From Spirometra erinaceieuropaei (Eukaryota; Platyhelminthes; Cestoda; Diphyllobothriidea; Diphyllobothriidae), in the NCBI GenBank assembly GCA_902702965.1, contig CACRXP010000422.1:427416-491415 (forward strand): a stretch of DNA of 64,000 nt. Reading direction: 5' to 3'. Positions 11,022-24,454 of the stretch are shown piece after piece. The position numbers were made by a program, and so were the translations under genes. The number at the start of each line of letters is the position of its first letter. The first letter of the stretch is position 1. The notes beneath the pieces were generated by a model. That model ran no database searches. It was not told where the DNA came from and saw only the letters and a program-made list of their open reading frames with translations.

Positions 11022-11962
11022 TGACCACGCTTAATTGAACCAAAGTTTAGGGAATTTCCATGCTACCGTCACCATAGTAGTTTAGGTATTGTGAACGCTG
11101 GTCTTGGCTCTTTCAAGACATGCTTACTTCAAGATGCATGCACTATTACATACATTTACAAAAGAAACACTGGGCAAACGAACGTATCCGCTGGATAAAT
11201 CACAAGCTCTTCTGACACCACTGCTCACAGGAATTCAATGCTTAAAGGCAATGAACCCAGGCTGTTAGGGTTTGTGCAAATAGGATTGAAATATTAACAG
11301 TAAAAATGCCATACGCCAGAAACAGGGAAAAAAATTATCAAATATCTAATGGCAGGCTCAGTGCCCAAGCCCAGCAAACAACCTAAAATTAGCAGACTCC
11401 ATATCCATTAAAATAGAAAAGGATAATATATGATTTGCAAGAAAAAGTTTTAACACTGCAGGAGGTCCCGTATGCATTTTCCCACACTAAAAGCCATGAA
11501 CTAAAATACACGATCGCCGGGACAAGAGCTTTATTAGCCTGACGTTTCGGATTCCAGCTGGAATCCATCATCAAAGACAAAAGCAGATAAGGGTGGTTCA
11601 TGCATATGCGACTGCAGTATTTATATGATGCAGTTGCCATGCTACCGCATACCTATGAATATTCACGGCCCCCATCCTTCATCAGGGACTATTGCACGTG
11701 ACGTGATGGCCGATATTCGCGTCGTTAATTGCTGCAATCTCATCACGTGTGCTGGATGTTGGTGTAATGATTGCTCGACCATTTGACGCGCTGATCCGGG
11801 TGTGAGGAGGAGTGTTCACCTGTGCGCTCCCCGCGTGGCCAATTACTCCGCCTAGGCGATGTCTCAGCACGGAATATCGAATGGGAATATCATTGCACTT
11901 GTTAATAGACTGGGGGCCAGTAAACCGTGATTCAAGTAGCTCGCGGCACACGCGATTGTCAC

Positions 11963-12223
11963 CTATCGCAAGTATTTCAGTCTCGTCATATTTGAATGCA
12001 TGGCCGGAACCGTCGAATGAGCTGCAACTTGAGAACTAGCGTCATTTCTCCTCACCGCTGCAATGTGTTCTCCCATTCGCGTTTGGATTTGTCTTCCGGT
12101 TCCTCCGACGTAGTTGCTTTGTCCGCGGTATACAAGGACATCCAGGAAGGCCAGCTGGTTGTACTCTTCCTCCTTCATCGTAAATTGTATGGCCGGAAGA
12201 CCGCATTCAGACGTTCTTTTCAA
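11963..12223 (-). pseudogene. Penelope-like protein fragment (RT end joined to GIY-YIG)
   Basis: The frame reads IQFTMKEEEYNQLAFLDVLV then, after an abrupt junction, NYVGGTGRQIQTRMGEHIAA and VRRNDASSQVAAHS. In PLE proteins the reverse transcriptase is followed by a linker and then the GIY-YIG nuclease, which nicks target DNA for primed reverse transcription. Here most of the linker is missing, so the two parts were joined by deletion. The continuation of the GIY-YIG domain lies in another frame in the left arm. Not functional. Confidence 0.75.
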
Positions 12224-12633
12224 ATTTATCAGACCGAAATACTCGCGAGAGGTGACAATTGCGTGAGCCGGGAGCTACTTGAGTTACGGTTTACTGGCCC
12301 CCAGTCTATTAACAAGTGCAATGATATTCCCATTCAATATTCCGTGCTGAGACATCGCCAAGGCGGGGTAATTGGCCACGCGGGGAGCGCACAGGTGAAC
12401 ACTTCCTCACACCCGGATCAGCGCGTCAAATGGTCGAGCAATCATTACACCAACATCCAGCACACGTGATGAGATTGCAGCAATTAACGACGCGAATATC
12501 GGCCATCACGTCACGTGCAATAGTCCCTGATGAAGGATGGGGGCCGTGAATATTCATAGGTATGCGGTAGCATGGCAACTGCATCATATAAATACTGCAG
12601 CCGCATATGCATGAACCACCCTTATCTGCTTTT

Positions 12634-12675
12634 GTCTTTGATGATGGATTCCAGCTGGAATCCGAAACGTCAGGC
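12634..12675 (+). ncRNA. Hammerhead-ribozyme-like motif in the PLE 3' region
   Basis: Sequence between 12634 and 12675 reads GTCTTTGATGAT, an 18-base palindrome (GGATTCCAGCTGGAATCC, stem II), then GAAACGTC and AGGC. This follows the hammerhead order: UGAUGA, stem II, GAAA, minimal stem III (ACGU) and cleavage C. A 4-bp stem I is possible (GUCU with AGGC, one G-U). Deviations: the conserved C before UGAUGA is U, and one extra U precedes stem II. The same motif is in the left arm on the minus strand (about 11536-11577). PLEs are known to carry hammerheads; activity of this copy is doubtful. Confidence 0.45.
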
Positions 12676-14704
12676 TAATAAAGCTCTTGTCCCGGCGGTC
12701 GTGTCTTCTTTTTCAAGTTTCCTTTCTGGGACTCGTCTCTTCGCTTTTATTGGCAGCCGAAGGCCATATTATCCCAGAAGTAGTATCAAATAGGAACAAC
12801 GTTAAAATCATGTCGTTCTTGAAAATTGGCGGTAAAGCAAGCCCAAAAAGATTAAGAATTCTCGAGATGTCTCTAGAGAACTTTTTTTATCGCCGAGTAA
12901 GGGTGAATAAGAGCATGTAGTTTTAGCGAAAAGTTTCTGCTTGCTTTTTCTAAATTCGATGATCCCTCAAGGGATCTATACATCAATTAATGCGTGCATT
13001 TTCAATGTAGATTATAAACTGAAGGAAAACACGGCCTTTCGGCCAAATAGGTGCTATCTAGCTAGGACAATTCAGTGAAAAATTTCAATTATACTTAAGG
13101 AAGCAAAGGACCTATTTTCTCGCTAAAAAAGTTCGACGAAACGTGTCATGCACAGATGGTTGATTTTCAAAATTTCTGGAGAATATAGTAGGATGTTTTT
13201 CGGATTTTCCAACCATCTACTCCGTTAAAAATCACGCCTCTTATCGGGCTTCCTTATGTCCGGTTATAGTCTAGAATTAAGAAAGAGGACCTGCTGTTGT
13301 GCAATTAAGATCGGGTTAGCGGCGTACCATTTCCAGTCCTCCGTTCTTGAAGGGTAGATATTCATGTAATTGGGTGAGCTCCAGTACGCAGCAAGATATC
13401 TTCACTTCAGTCATTTTTGGGAGTCTCGGGTGTGGAGAGAACTAGCAACCAACAGCAATGAGGGGATTAGTAGTGGTGAGTAAATGGAGAGCCGGAAGCT
13501 TTCGATGTTATTTAGGCGCATGCGAATCACAGGAAACGAGCATGATTTTCATCCTTCACAATTAGCTTGAAGGCCTTAAGTTTAAATAACAAAACATGGT
13601 TATATCCGTCTTCGCGCATTAACATGCGGCTTTTTAACTCTGCCGGAAATTAATAGCTAGCGCGGCCTTTCATGTTACGCAGGGCTAATAAGGCCGAAAG
13701 TATGGCTTTCACATAAAAGACTCGACTACTCTAAACTTCCACGGTGACAGCCGAAGACTCGCCCATTTAAGGACGCGGAACTGTAGTCGCCCAGAAGTAG
13801 ACGCAAATGTAAAACATGAGTTGTACCGCTTACTTAAGTGTGCTGGAACGCAATTAAATGAGTAACTAACTAAACTAACAATTACTTCGGAAACGGAGTG
13901 AGTCTTGCGCATATGCCTCATTTAAATTTGACAAGAAAAGCCTACGCGTATCTGCTGTCGTATACAACCTTTCCCCCGAATCAATTCTAATTTAGCATTT
14001 TTGCAGCACGTAATAGACCCCAGAACCTAACTGTCTTAGAGGACGAACAGATTCCCCAGGACACAGCGGAAGGTACCCTTAGGTTTCAATATTACGCTTG
14101 GTGTTTCAGTTATCTGGTGTCAGATTTTTCGGCACACATGCCAAGGGCATTCTTAACGGAAACATCATTGCAATATCCTGAGGCAGAAAGGTAGTCTTAG
14201 TATATTCGAAATAAAAATGTAACATAAATTATAGTGAATTGCAAACTGGATGTAATCCTCCAAAAGCTGGGAAGAATTTGATTGGCATGACCGTGCTTAC
14301 ATCATGGTACAGTATATATCACTGATGATGTGGGCAGTTGTTTCAAACGTCACTCTTTTTTTGAAACAGTTTAGTTAATGAAGCAAACTAGGAAAAAGTT
14401 ATCAAATACGCAAGCTGCCGTTTTATGTACTGCTTGAGATAGAATGAGATCCTAACGACAGCGGTGAGGATCAAACACCCACGGGACATGCGTATTTACC
14501 TCACTTCATAAGGCCTATGACGTATTGATCTGTAACGACCTTGAAACGTCTGACTGCGTCTGGCCAATTGCACTCTTAGCGAGCTGCCTATGTATTATTT
14601 GTGGTATGTGTCCTATGATATAGCGTCCATTGTCGCCAGTCGCAAGCTAGCGGGCGGACAGAATGAGATCGAGTGAGATCCTAAACACACCAATAAAGGG
14701 TCAA

Positions 14705-15160
14705 ACGCTCACTTGACATATATATGTATATATATATAAATTCCTGAGTGAGCATACATATAAGAATATGCGGACGCTCACCGATCGTTCTTGCAGAACT
14801 CACTCGTTCCGTTGTGCCTTTTTGGCTCTCTCAAGCCCAACCAGCAGCCAAACCAATGCCCAGTGCTGAGGCACAACGGAATGAGTGAGTTCCGAGAGAA
14901 CGATCGGTGAGCCCCCCTACCATTGTATATTGCCGACCAAAACCGACAGGGCAACGGGCTCGTGGCGCAGTGGTTAGAGGCGTCGACTTCTAACTAACAG
15001 GTTGCGAGTTCGAGCATCGGGTGTTCCACACTTCGGGGTTGGGTATGACTATCTGACTTTGGTTTGCAAGCCAGAATTGGCCATCCCAGTCTCCGTTGTC
15101 TTTGTCGGTAATAGCATTCTGCATATATATATGAATAAGACAGAAGACATATATATATAA
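14705..15160 (+). mobile_element. tRNA-derived SINE cluster
   Basis: The + strand tRNA-like part at about 14957-15030 shows TGGCGCAGTGGTTAGAGG (A-box-like) and GCGAGTTCGAGCATC (B-box-like). It is preceded by the head region (AACGATCGGTGAGC) and followed by AAGCCAGAATTGGCCATCCC and GGTAATAGCATTCTGCATATA. A head fragment of another copy is inverted at 14765-14850. AT microsatellites flank both sides (14716-14738 and 15123-15160). Confidence 0.78.
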
Positions 15161-18100
15161 ACGACCCTTAAAACGGTTGGCGAAAAGGCGCTTGCGCAAC
15201 GTTCATATTGCGGTAGCACGTTAAAAAGTGGGAACTGGGTATCTGTATCTCCTGAATCGCCAACCTGATAGTTACCGTTTATCGACCGCATAAAAACTCG
15301 ACTTTAGAAGCATTACCATGTTGACTATAAAAACAAATCTAAAAATAAAATCGAGCGTGTTCAAAACTCGTTATCATGTGTCGAGTGTGCAAACGTAAAA
15401 AGCGGAATAACATCATGCTTCCTGTTACAAATAACTGGTCAAATAAGACAGTATGATGGAAAAATGTTGAAAAAATCTGTCTACGTACGTCACGACCTAA
15501 ATAAACCCAGAATATTAATGCATCTTATGATATGTGTCGGCAGATACAATGCATTAAATTAATTTACTGACGACGGTTGATGTGCGAGAAATGATCATCC
15601 CAGTTCCCTTTTTTATATGGGCAGCTAGTTTCTGTATATTTTAGTGGGCGCCCTGTGACTTCCTATCATTATGGGTTTATTAAACGTGATCGGTAAGCGC
15701 ATGCACAACTTTTTGAATATTAACGAGCATGCGAAATAACTCTTTAACTTACTACTAATGTCAAAAATTGCCTAGTTTAAAGCTTTCACAACACTAGTTG
15801 CTGTACTTTTTGTGACTCTGATGGAAAGTTCCGAAACCCATTCAGATCTAATAGAAATATAAAATTCAAAAAGACCCCACGTCAGCATAATTTGCACAGC
15901 ACTATTACCGAAAATAATCCTCCTGCAATGCAAAAAATGCTAACTGCGTATTTTATTTTGGTTTCGCGAACAATTGTGTAACGCTTAATATATAACTTTG
16001 CGGTAATATTCGTTCTTGCTAAGCTATTTAAACAAAATCACAGTTGGCGCCTACAGCGCAGTGCAAAGCGTAAATATACACATGCGATTACGCGTAACGT
16101 CGCGAGGCGACATGCAGCTACCTGGCCGCAACACTGTCTACTAAACTACAAGCAATTACACTTTATCGGAGGAATGTTTGTAAATGCCTTTGGGGCAATC
16201 CCATGCCTAATCTCTTCTTTTCATTCATATGTTTGCACGGATTCACTGTGCGCTTATCAATTTATTGTGTTTACTAATTGAAGGGGCATTTCCACGATCT
16301 TAGTTTTTCTGCTAATTGAATGTTAATGAAATTTTTGCCTGATGCTTGCTTTTGCCTTCCCATTTGTGTGATTTCGTGCATATTTGCTGTGTTTGTTTGG
16401 GGACTGTAGATGTGACTGCAATATGTTTGTTGTACAGGCGCCTAATCTGTCAACATTGACAGCACATATTCGATAAAAACTTTTGCTATTTAATATGTAT
16501 CGTTTTATATTCTTAATATACATGTGTCAATTCGGATATGTTGGCATTATCCACACGCTGCATCTATACCACCTATGGCAGCTCATATTCTTTCACCTAT
16601 TTGCGAGTCAAGGAACAAGGCACTTCAGATTTAATTTCATTCGGTTGCATTCGTATACTTTGGAACATGCCGTGCATTCTCCCTTGGTCTTACATTGACA
16701 TAACAGCACTTATCTGTCAAAATTACAGCATCTGGACATCAGGAAATATTGCGATTAGTGTAACGCATCCTGCGCAATGGAAGTTGTTAATAAAGTGGGC
16801 TTAATGACCTATCAGACTAGCGTCTTAAGAATTACTTTTGTTGAAAAAAGGTCCGCAGCTGAAGTACTCCATATATACAGAAATCGGTCTTTCCGTCGAA
16901 TGCAATATCTACTGTGTCTAAAAAAACTGTCTTTGTATGATATTATTATTAAGCGTGCATTTAATGTTCTCAGAGATGAAGGGTGGAGTTTATGCCTCAC
17001 TTAATCTAATAAAGGGACCTGCTCACTTGCGCTTGCGTAAAACTCACGGACGCCGGGGAGCTATCGCATTCATGCTTAAAATGTTCTCCAGTGTTAAACA
17101 GTTGGGGTTTACTTAACCTTGATAGTAATTCTGTTAGAAAATTCAAGCAATTCTGATGATACGTTTCATATTTTAGAATGTCATTCACAAAGTCGTGTGA
17201 CCATTGACACAAAATAGGCTAAAACAGGAACTTAAATTTTTAGCCATTCAACTTACTGTGCTTGATGGACTAAATGACTGTTACCTAGACATTTTAGTGA
17301 TTTTCACTGATAGTTTTAAAGACACATTTGAAAATATTTCTAATAGCTTGATTGTTTTTTAAGTCAAAAAGTCAGTCATTTAGGCTAAATATTTGTTTAT
17401 GTTTTCTACATACTACGCTTATTCAACTAACAGAATACTTCGTAAAATAGTCTACCTAAATTCATCAATAAGTATACTTAATCCTGACCAGAGTGCAGTT
17501 GGGAAAGCACAATTATTGTGTTCCTATCTAAGCAAGGTTCCCTAAGTTTTGGTCTTTGTTCTAGTTTGTGCTTCGTTTTTAATCTGCATTAACATTGTCA
17601 TTAAGTTTTTTTATTATGTATTTTACTTTGTGCGTATAATTATCGTAGTGTTCATTAACACTGGCTTGTCTGCAAAAACGTCTATGTGCGAAGTCCAGCG
17701 TCTTTTAGAGACAATGTATTTCTGTGGAGAATAGCACGATTTTGTACTACGAATTTTATGGTTCTTGAATATGCATTGTCTGCTTAGTACATATTTTGCA
17801 AATATATATGATACTGCAAGCGTATGTAACGCACAAGGCAGTATGTCATCGCATGTTTCTGAAAGGCCAGTGCATGCAATGCCCATTGGTATACTTGACA
17901 AGTTAACACTTTTAAAGCATGATTCATTGAATAACCTGCCTCGGGCTTCTACGTGGCATTTTAAATTACACCTCTAACACAGTCGTCTAAGATTCCAATG
18001 TCATTTGTAGTGCGCTGGTTTCAGCAAATTCTATCTAATCGAATTTCATCCATCTCTCAAAGCGCACAGTCTTATTTTAAAAACTCCATAAAGTGCGTGA

Positions 18101-20162
18101 CATCTTTTGGTTGGTGTTTTTTTAAGCCAACATTCTGCCGCAGGGCTCTGGCAGTGTCTCTGTAAAAACCGCCTATGCGGTACGTACCGAAATGCCTGGA
18201 TTTAGATAACTAGAAACACTAAGCTAAACCTTACGGGCACTTCTCATTATCTCCTACGGACCTCGCACGTCCTCAATGGTAATTGGGTTCTGAAGTTCAG
18301 TAAATGCTGTAAAAATGGAAAATGATAACTTGTTTGAGAAAAATATTTTATACGACAACATTTAAGTGCAGGTGTTTCTTGCCTGATTTAAACAAGGCTT
18401 ATGCGCCGTCCTCGCTATATTTCCAACATGACGGTCAGCTAAGTTAGTTACCTAATATACTTTGATCTAACGCACTTAACAGAAAGCTTAATAGTTTATA
18501 TTTTGCGTTTTTATCGGTACAACGTGACTCACTGAATGTCATTAAGAAAGAATAACACGCATTCAAATAAACAAGTCGCTGCTTATCTGCAGGAAGGTCT
18601 ATACTAGTTAACGTTTACTAGAAAACTTAGACTTTATCTGCGCAAAACCATATAAGAGGGCGAACTGGCTGTTCGTCTTCAAAGAAATATAAACGTCGTA
18701 TGTAATTGTGCCGGGAAGAGCAGCCTCTATCTATGCTGTCATGTATTAAGGGCGTCGGTCATAGAGCTAATTGGAGAGTGAAAGAAATCATTTTGAATCC
18801 TATTTAATTTCATATGTCAAAATATTCAGAAGGATCTTGTGTTCCTCTTCCCTCAACGCGCTATCGACTAGAAGTCCTATACATACCCGAAGAAATCTAT
18901 AAATGACTAGGATGCATGTATTTTATTGCGCATACGGCTTGCATTTCTTGCACCGAAAATTCCAGATAAAATGCGTTAACCCGACCTTAACTGCGTAACG
19001 GCAGGTACTCTTTCTTATTACTAGACGAGAATCAAAATAAAGGAAGAATAATAAGAGGAGACGTTTGCAGCAGAGCACAGAGCGGCGAAAACTGAAAAAC
19101 ATCTTGCACTATTCCCAAGACAGTTAAGAAGCCAAACACTTCTTCTGGTTAAAGAATATTATGCTTCTTGTAGTGCAAACACTCCATTAAATGGGCGCAA
19201 AGTAAAATCTGAGTGTTTCAACCTCTTACGTTAACTGATAATATAGGCGTTTTAGGAATCATTATGTTTGGCAAAACTAATACAAATCCTTTGATTAAGA
19301 TACATGCCCCGACTCGCCTGTACGTGACTTAAAGCCACTTTCCTGTAGACCTCGGGACACGTATCGAGCTTATTTCGTTCGACGTAGGATTATTCTGCTT
19401 CCGACTTACTAGATCGATAGAACCTCAGCGCGATGGGTATCTTGTACCATCTCGGGGAGTACGAAAATACAGTACAGCTATGCCCAGACAGATTGTCTGT
19501 AGACATACTGGCGTGCAGAAACGGTTTGGCGGGCAATAAAAGCCGTGAAATTGATTGTCTTGGTTGGGAAAATACACAGCATACTTCGCGTAATGCAACC
19601 ATATACTGGAAATCCTATATAGTAATTTGTATCTTAATGAGTTCGAAGTTTGCTAATTTTCTGTTGTTTATAGCATTGCACTAAGGCTGTCAATAAATTT
19701 TTTTGGCATGAATTTTTGTATTTTTGACAAAGTATTTCTATTTTTTAAAACTATCCTCTAACCTACACAAACCCTAGCATCCTGAGTTCACCGTCTTCCA
19801 AAACTCAGATATTTCTTAGGACATGCCAGGCTACGGAATATGTTGTAGTCTATAAACCAGACACATTCTTTTGTTTATTGCATTTTTCATAATTGTCCGC
19901 GATATTGCATTCATGTTCGAGTACTTGAGTCTTAAATAAGTCAAAAACAGGTAAGACGTCAACCGAACAAGTCCGAAGAGGGAAATAAAGACGCTCTCAA
20001 AACGTCAGTAAAAATAGAATTACGTCGTTGGATTTACTTTTTTATCTTCCTTGTCCTCATTAGCACGATATATGCGATATATACGCCAGAGATCGCCTTA
20101 ATTTCTTCTTCTATTTCAGAATCTTGTATCACCATTTTTTCTTATATCCATACATATACTTC

Positions 20163-20408
20163 AGAAGGTGCCACAAAGTCTGGTATCTAGATTGGCACAG
20201 GACTGTTTTAGGCTTTTTCGCCTTTATTCAGCTAACCGTAACCCTGACGTGCGCAAACAGAGCTGGTGCAGTTGGCCCACCACTGGGGTCCCCCAGATAT
20301 GTCATAGGCACCTCATCGAGCCGCAGTCCATCAATGTCGCACCACCTGCCATTCTCTGTCGCTGCTGATTGTGTACTCATTAACTCAGGAATGGGCGCAC
20401 AATGCTGA
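20163..20408 (-). repeat. SINE-like dispersed repeat, copy 3
   Basis: Read on the minus strand it follows the copy at 9035: TTGTGCGCCCATTCCTGAG, GAGAATGGCAGG, GACCCCAGTGGTGGGCC and AAGGCGAAAAAGCCTAAAAC. It ends at an AT-rich tail toward 20150. Small open frames here are by-products. Confidence 0.65.
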
Positions 20409-20429
20409 AATCTGTGCAATATTGGAGGC

Positions 20430-20501
20430 TAATCAATCTTTTTGAGACGATAATGCATTTCGGAATTTCGGTCGACATTTCATGAATTATCTCACCTACT
20501 G
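20430..20501 (+). repeat. Solo end of the Tc1-related palindromic MITE family
   Basis: AATGCATTTCGGAATTTCGG, then GACATTTCATGAATTATCTC and ACCTACTG followed by TA. This is the right terminus of the MITE family. The rest of the element is missing. Confidence 0.7.
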
Positions 20502-20619
20502 TAGGGCCTGCTGTCGGGACCTCGTAGTTCAGTGACAGTAGTTTTACCCCGTTCTGTGGAGATGTCTAACCATATATCATGCTGATGAGGACATGGAAGA
20601 CAGACATAAATGGCGGATA

Positions 20620-22450
20620 CGATATATAGGCGACACATTCAACTATTCTGCAAATTGAATTCACGCCTGAAAATGAAGTCGACTGGAAATTCACTTGTTT
20701 GGAGCCTCGCAAACAACGAAAATCTGGCGCAAATTACACAATTCCGTTTACCGCCTAGAAATCTATGCGGAAGTATTTCTACACTATGAGGGCAGCGGCT
20801 TACTCTCTCGCAGCGAATTCTTCACGCAGCCACCAGTGCTGTGATCCAATATATTGTAACAAAACGAGAAAATCTGTCTTTATACGCCTCTGTGAACATC
20901 AACTAGCGAGGCGTCCGGTTCCTCAGTGTGTCCCCCAGCACGCTCTGTGCGGTTTCTGACATAAGAATTACAGAGACGATTCCGGCAAATAATTAAAGAA
21001 ATTGTACTTTGCAGGACACAGAGTTAAGTCTCCGAAACACGGCTTTTAGTTGGTATCTACGTCGAAAGTATGGTATAATATCTTTACCATGTAGACGTCT
21101 ACTACTAGTAATATTACGTACTTGTAGAGTGGGCATTGCATGGTTATTCCACAGTAGCTGATTGTCTTCGACTCGAATGTTCATTGCGAATTCGGGTCTG
21201 ATCCCAAAATGTCATGTCCCGGGGATTAAACTACATGTCGTGGACCGAAAAATTTCTGAATTCTTTAGCATGACACCTTTCTACAGTAACTATGCCAAAA
21301 ACTGCATAGATAACGCTCAGGGACCCACTGAGTGGCCTTATCCCTCGCATATTGCATTCAGCGGCAGACTACCGGCGAAACACATTTCTGGGTTTTAAGA
21401 TTGTATTTATGTCGAAAGTAGGGTATCATTCCTAACAATATACGTGCATATATTCTGATTCAGGTATACCAAGAAAGATTATTTTAAGGCAGACACGTTC
21501 CTTTGGAAAAAATTGAAACATTATTAGTGAAATAGTTGACTATCGTTTGACGTAAGTAAATGCGCACAAATCAACCTGCATTTTTAACTTGTTGAAAAAT
21601 CAATTTTTATTGAAGTTTTGCGCTAGTAAGCGGTCGCCACGTGTGTCATTCTATATTGATTGATTTTCGTCTCTTCTATACTTTCCTGAGATTTTTGGTA
21701 ATGGCATCTTACGCAGTGTGCCTATTAATGCACGACTCGCCGAAATGCATGTCCACAAATTACTTTCGGCCATTTTAGAAGGGCAAACTCAGACGATGTG
21801 GGTTTTATCCCGCTGAAAGTTGTGGCCCGTACCATGGGCATGCAATGACCATTTGAGACTGATAGTTATATCTCTCAAGTCCAAGTTGATGTTCACAGAT
21901 GCGTACAAAGACCGATTTTCTCGTTTAGCTGCAATAGATGGGATCACAGCACTGGTGGCTGCGTAAAGAATTCGCTGCTTTTGCGCCATTTCTATTTGGT
22001 GTTTCCTCAAGTGTTTTCCAAGAAGTTCACACGCACGCCAGATATAAGGAGGGATTCGCCAATTATTTACTTTGGCGGCTGGATTGGAACTTTCATCTTT
22101 TTTGTTTTTATCTCCTGCCGTCTCATGCACTGACGTACGAAATCTCTAGGGCAAGCGTCCTAAGGAAATAATTCAAGTGGGTGATTCAGGTTTAAAGGGT
22201 AGCTTTTTCGTCAGAACAGAGTAGTTTTTTTGAATTTGCAGAAATTTAACCGTGCTCATAGTGTTGCTCTCATAGTGTAGAAATGCTTCCGCATAGATTT
22301 CTAGGCGGTAAACGGAATTGTGTAATTTGCGCCAGGTTTTCGTTGTTTGAGAGCCTCCAGACATGTGAATTTACAGTCGACTTCATTTACAGGCGTGAAC
22401 CTAATTTGCAGAATGGTTGGATGTGTCGCCTATATATCGTACCCGCCATT
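20620..22450. mobile_element. Inverted pair of PLE-like fragments
   Basis: 20620-20915 (plus) and the reverse complement of about 21885-22450 align over the words GGCGACACATCCAAC, AACGAAAA(T/C)CTGGCGCAAA, TTCCGTTTACCGCCTAGAAA and GCAGCGAATTCTT. The minus copy has an extra stretch of about 280 bases. Both contain a possible GIY-YIG start (CCDPIYC, then TRKSVF-x-R-x-CEHQL), interrupted by a stop in the minus copy. By analogy with 11509-12703 this is probably a decayed PLE pair. A related direct repeat (GTCGAAAGTA(T/G)GGTAT) occurs near 21060 and 21412. Confidence 0.5.
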
Positions 22451-23471
22451 TAGTGTCTATTAATGGAATAGCTGCCAATTTCAGTTTCTGTGTTGACACC
22501 GCCAAAAATTCAGGCACAGATCACGTCATTGCAACTGTTTTCACACTTTGAGAATATTGATAATCAAAGAAATACATAATGACACGCGTCGTGGCCGCTA
22601 TTCGGCCTAAAACTTAAACGAATATTGATTTTTTACCATGCTTGAAATGTTGATTGTTTTTTTGATATTTACGCTAGTCTGATGATAACCGGTCGAACCA
22701 TAAATAAGTAGGCCGCAAAGCGATTGCCTCCATTACCCAACTGCTTTTTTCTGTATGCAAATCAGGTTTTGGTTCGTTACATGCGTTTTCGAATTCGCAT
22801 TTTACTTAATTATATTTTACTACACAGTCTGCATAGCTGTAACGCCTCTTAGTTTGAAAGATGCCGGCTAAGTTGGTCGTCTCAGACCTATTTAGTCATT
22901 TTTTCTTCTAGAGAGGACATTGCTTAAAATCCGCAGTACAACCGTTTTTTCTGCGCTTAACGCCCTGGTGCACGCATGATTAAAATGTCAAATAACAGGA
23001 ATTTAAAGTAAATATTAATTGTATTGCGTTCTAAAATTCTGCCTCTTCTGACATTCTTGTCAGAATTTTCCCACGCCTACGTTCTCTCTCTTCGTCGATC
23101 ATTTTTCGGTTCTTTAGGTTAGATGGGGATCATTCTGACATTTAGCCAGCAACTATAGCATGGTTTGACTTGCGATTAAAAAACGCACTATGTCACTAAT
23201 GGGTGTATGCGACCATTGCAGGAATACTGAATTAAGCTTTGTTATCATAGTTATGCATGTTGCGACCTCCTGAGTGAATCTTTATGCAATTATTTATGTT
23301 CGAGCAACTCGGTTAACGTCTCGAGAATTTTCACTCATCAGTCGGGAGGCAGTGTGCAAACGACCAATGTTTACATATAACCCATGAACGGACACTTCGC
23401 TTTCTCACCTTGAGTTTAAAACTTTTTAAATGTCTTTGCTTCTTTGGAATTTGACTGATCCCCATAATATA

Positions 23472-24454
23472 CAGTGCGCGACCGATCTAAAATGTCGGCC
23501 AAAATTCTAAAATGCGTTTCCAAATAGAAAGGATTACTTAATTGGGGTTGTTATACTTATTATCATGCAGCATAACCCTAAAACAGTTCGGACTCACCAG
23601 TATGTCGACTTTTAAATGCACTTTTTCGACTTAATACAGGAACCACATTCGGTAAAAATGATAAATTACGTAGCATTCATTTTTCCTACTGATTTTCGAT
23701 GGCATTTTAAATTCAAATATATTTTAAAGAACACACGAACAAATTATGTTTTGCTTCGCTCGTTTGGTAGGATATCACACTATCTACATATTCTATGCAT
23801 AGCAAGTGAATATTTACGTTTTAAATAGTTTCTAATCATGAGGTCTTGCAAGACCGCTCGATGTCTCTGCATGCAAGACCGCACATGCGCGTTTAATAAT
23901 CCTCCTCATGAAATGTACAAGACAGTCCGGGTCCAATGCAAACTTTCATGACGGCGATGTAGAATCTTCTTGAAAACATGCAGATATATATGATTTACTT
24001 TACGCGGAAAGCATGCACCCTCTAGACTGTAATTGCTAAACGCTGTTGCAGTGGCAAATCAGGCTAAAACTTATTCGGTAATTGGGGAACTTTTTGAAAC
24101 CTTAATACACATTTTATTCAGGTATGAAATATAAAGACAATGTGATTTCCTATTAAAAGAGCAAATGAAAGCATATTTTGTACGTGTTGTCTACAAAATA
24201 TATTTGAATTTATAAGTCCATCGAAAATCAAATGGAAAAATGCATGCTACATAAGTAGTCATTTTTTACCGAGTGTGGTTTCTGGAGGAAGTCAAAAAGA
24301 CGTGCATTCAAACACCGGCATTCTGGCGAGTTCGAAATGTTATAGGGTTATGCTGCATGGTAGTCAATATAACAACTCCACTTAAGTAATCCTTCCTGAT
24401 TGGACACGCATTCCAGAATTTTGGCCAACATTTCATGAGACTGGTCACGCACTG
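23472..24454. mobile_element. Palindromic MITE, Tc1-type ends (diverged subfamily)
   Basis: The left end, after TA at 23470-23471, is CAGTGCGCGACC followed by TGTCGGCCAAAATTC. The right end, read in reverse complement, is CAGTGCGTGACCAGTCTCAT. The whole 983 bp folds as two long imperfect arms: for example ATCATGCAGCATAACCCTA near 23562 against TAGGGTTATGCTGCATGGT near 24345. No coding sequence. The left target base pair is TA; the right is TG, probably mutated. Confidence 0.8.

Larger units (their letters stand above)
11509..12703. mobile_element. Penelope-like element remnants in head-to-head inverted arrangement
   Basis: Arms 11509-11996 and 12217-12703 are near-perfect reverse complements separated by about 220 bases. 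Both arms encode, in opposite directions, the same C-terminal stretch (RELLE, RFTGPQSINKCNDIPI, GGVIGHAGSAQVNT). They then run into a shared 3' region ending in GGATTCC/GGAATCC hairpin sequence, GAAACGTC and AATAAAG. The minus-strand copy also has QLAFLDVLV (reverse transcriptase C-terminal part) fused to NYVGGTGRQIQTRMGEHIAA (GIY-YIG). Inverted partial copies are characteristic of PLE insertion. Confidence 0.82.

Noticed and set aside
12524..12545. CTGATGA as a second hammerhead core
   Set aside because: No GAAA box and no stem II follow at a suitable distance.
14957..15030. Functional tRNA gene
   Set aside because: It is embedded in a repeated unit with conserved head and tail sequence, has imperfect cloverleaf pairing and recurs in several SINE copies.
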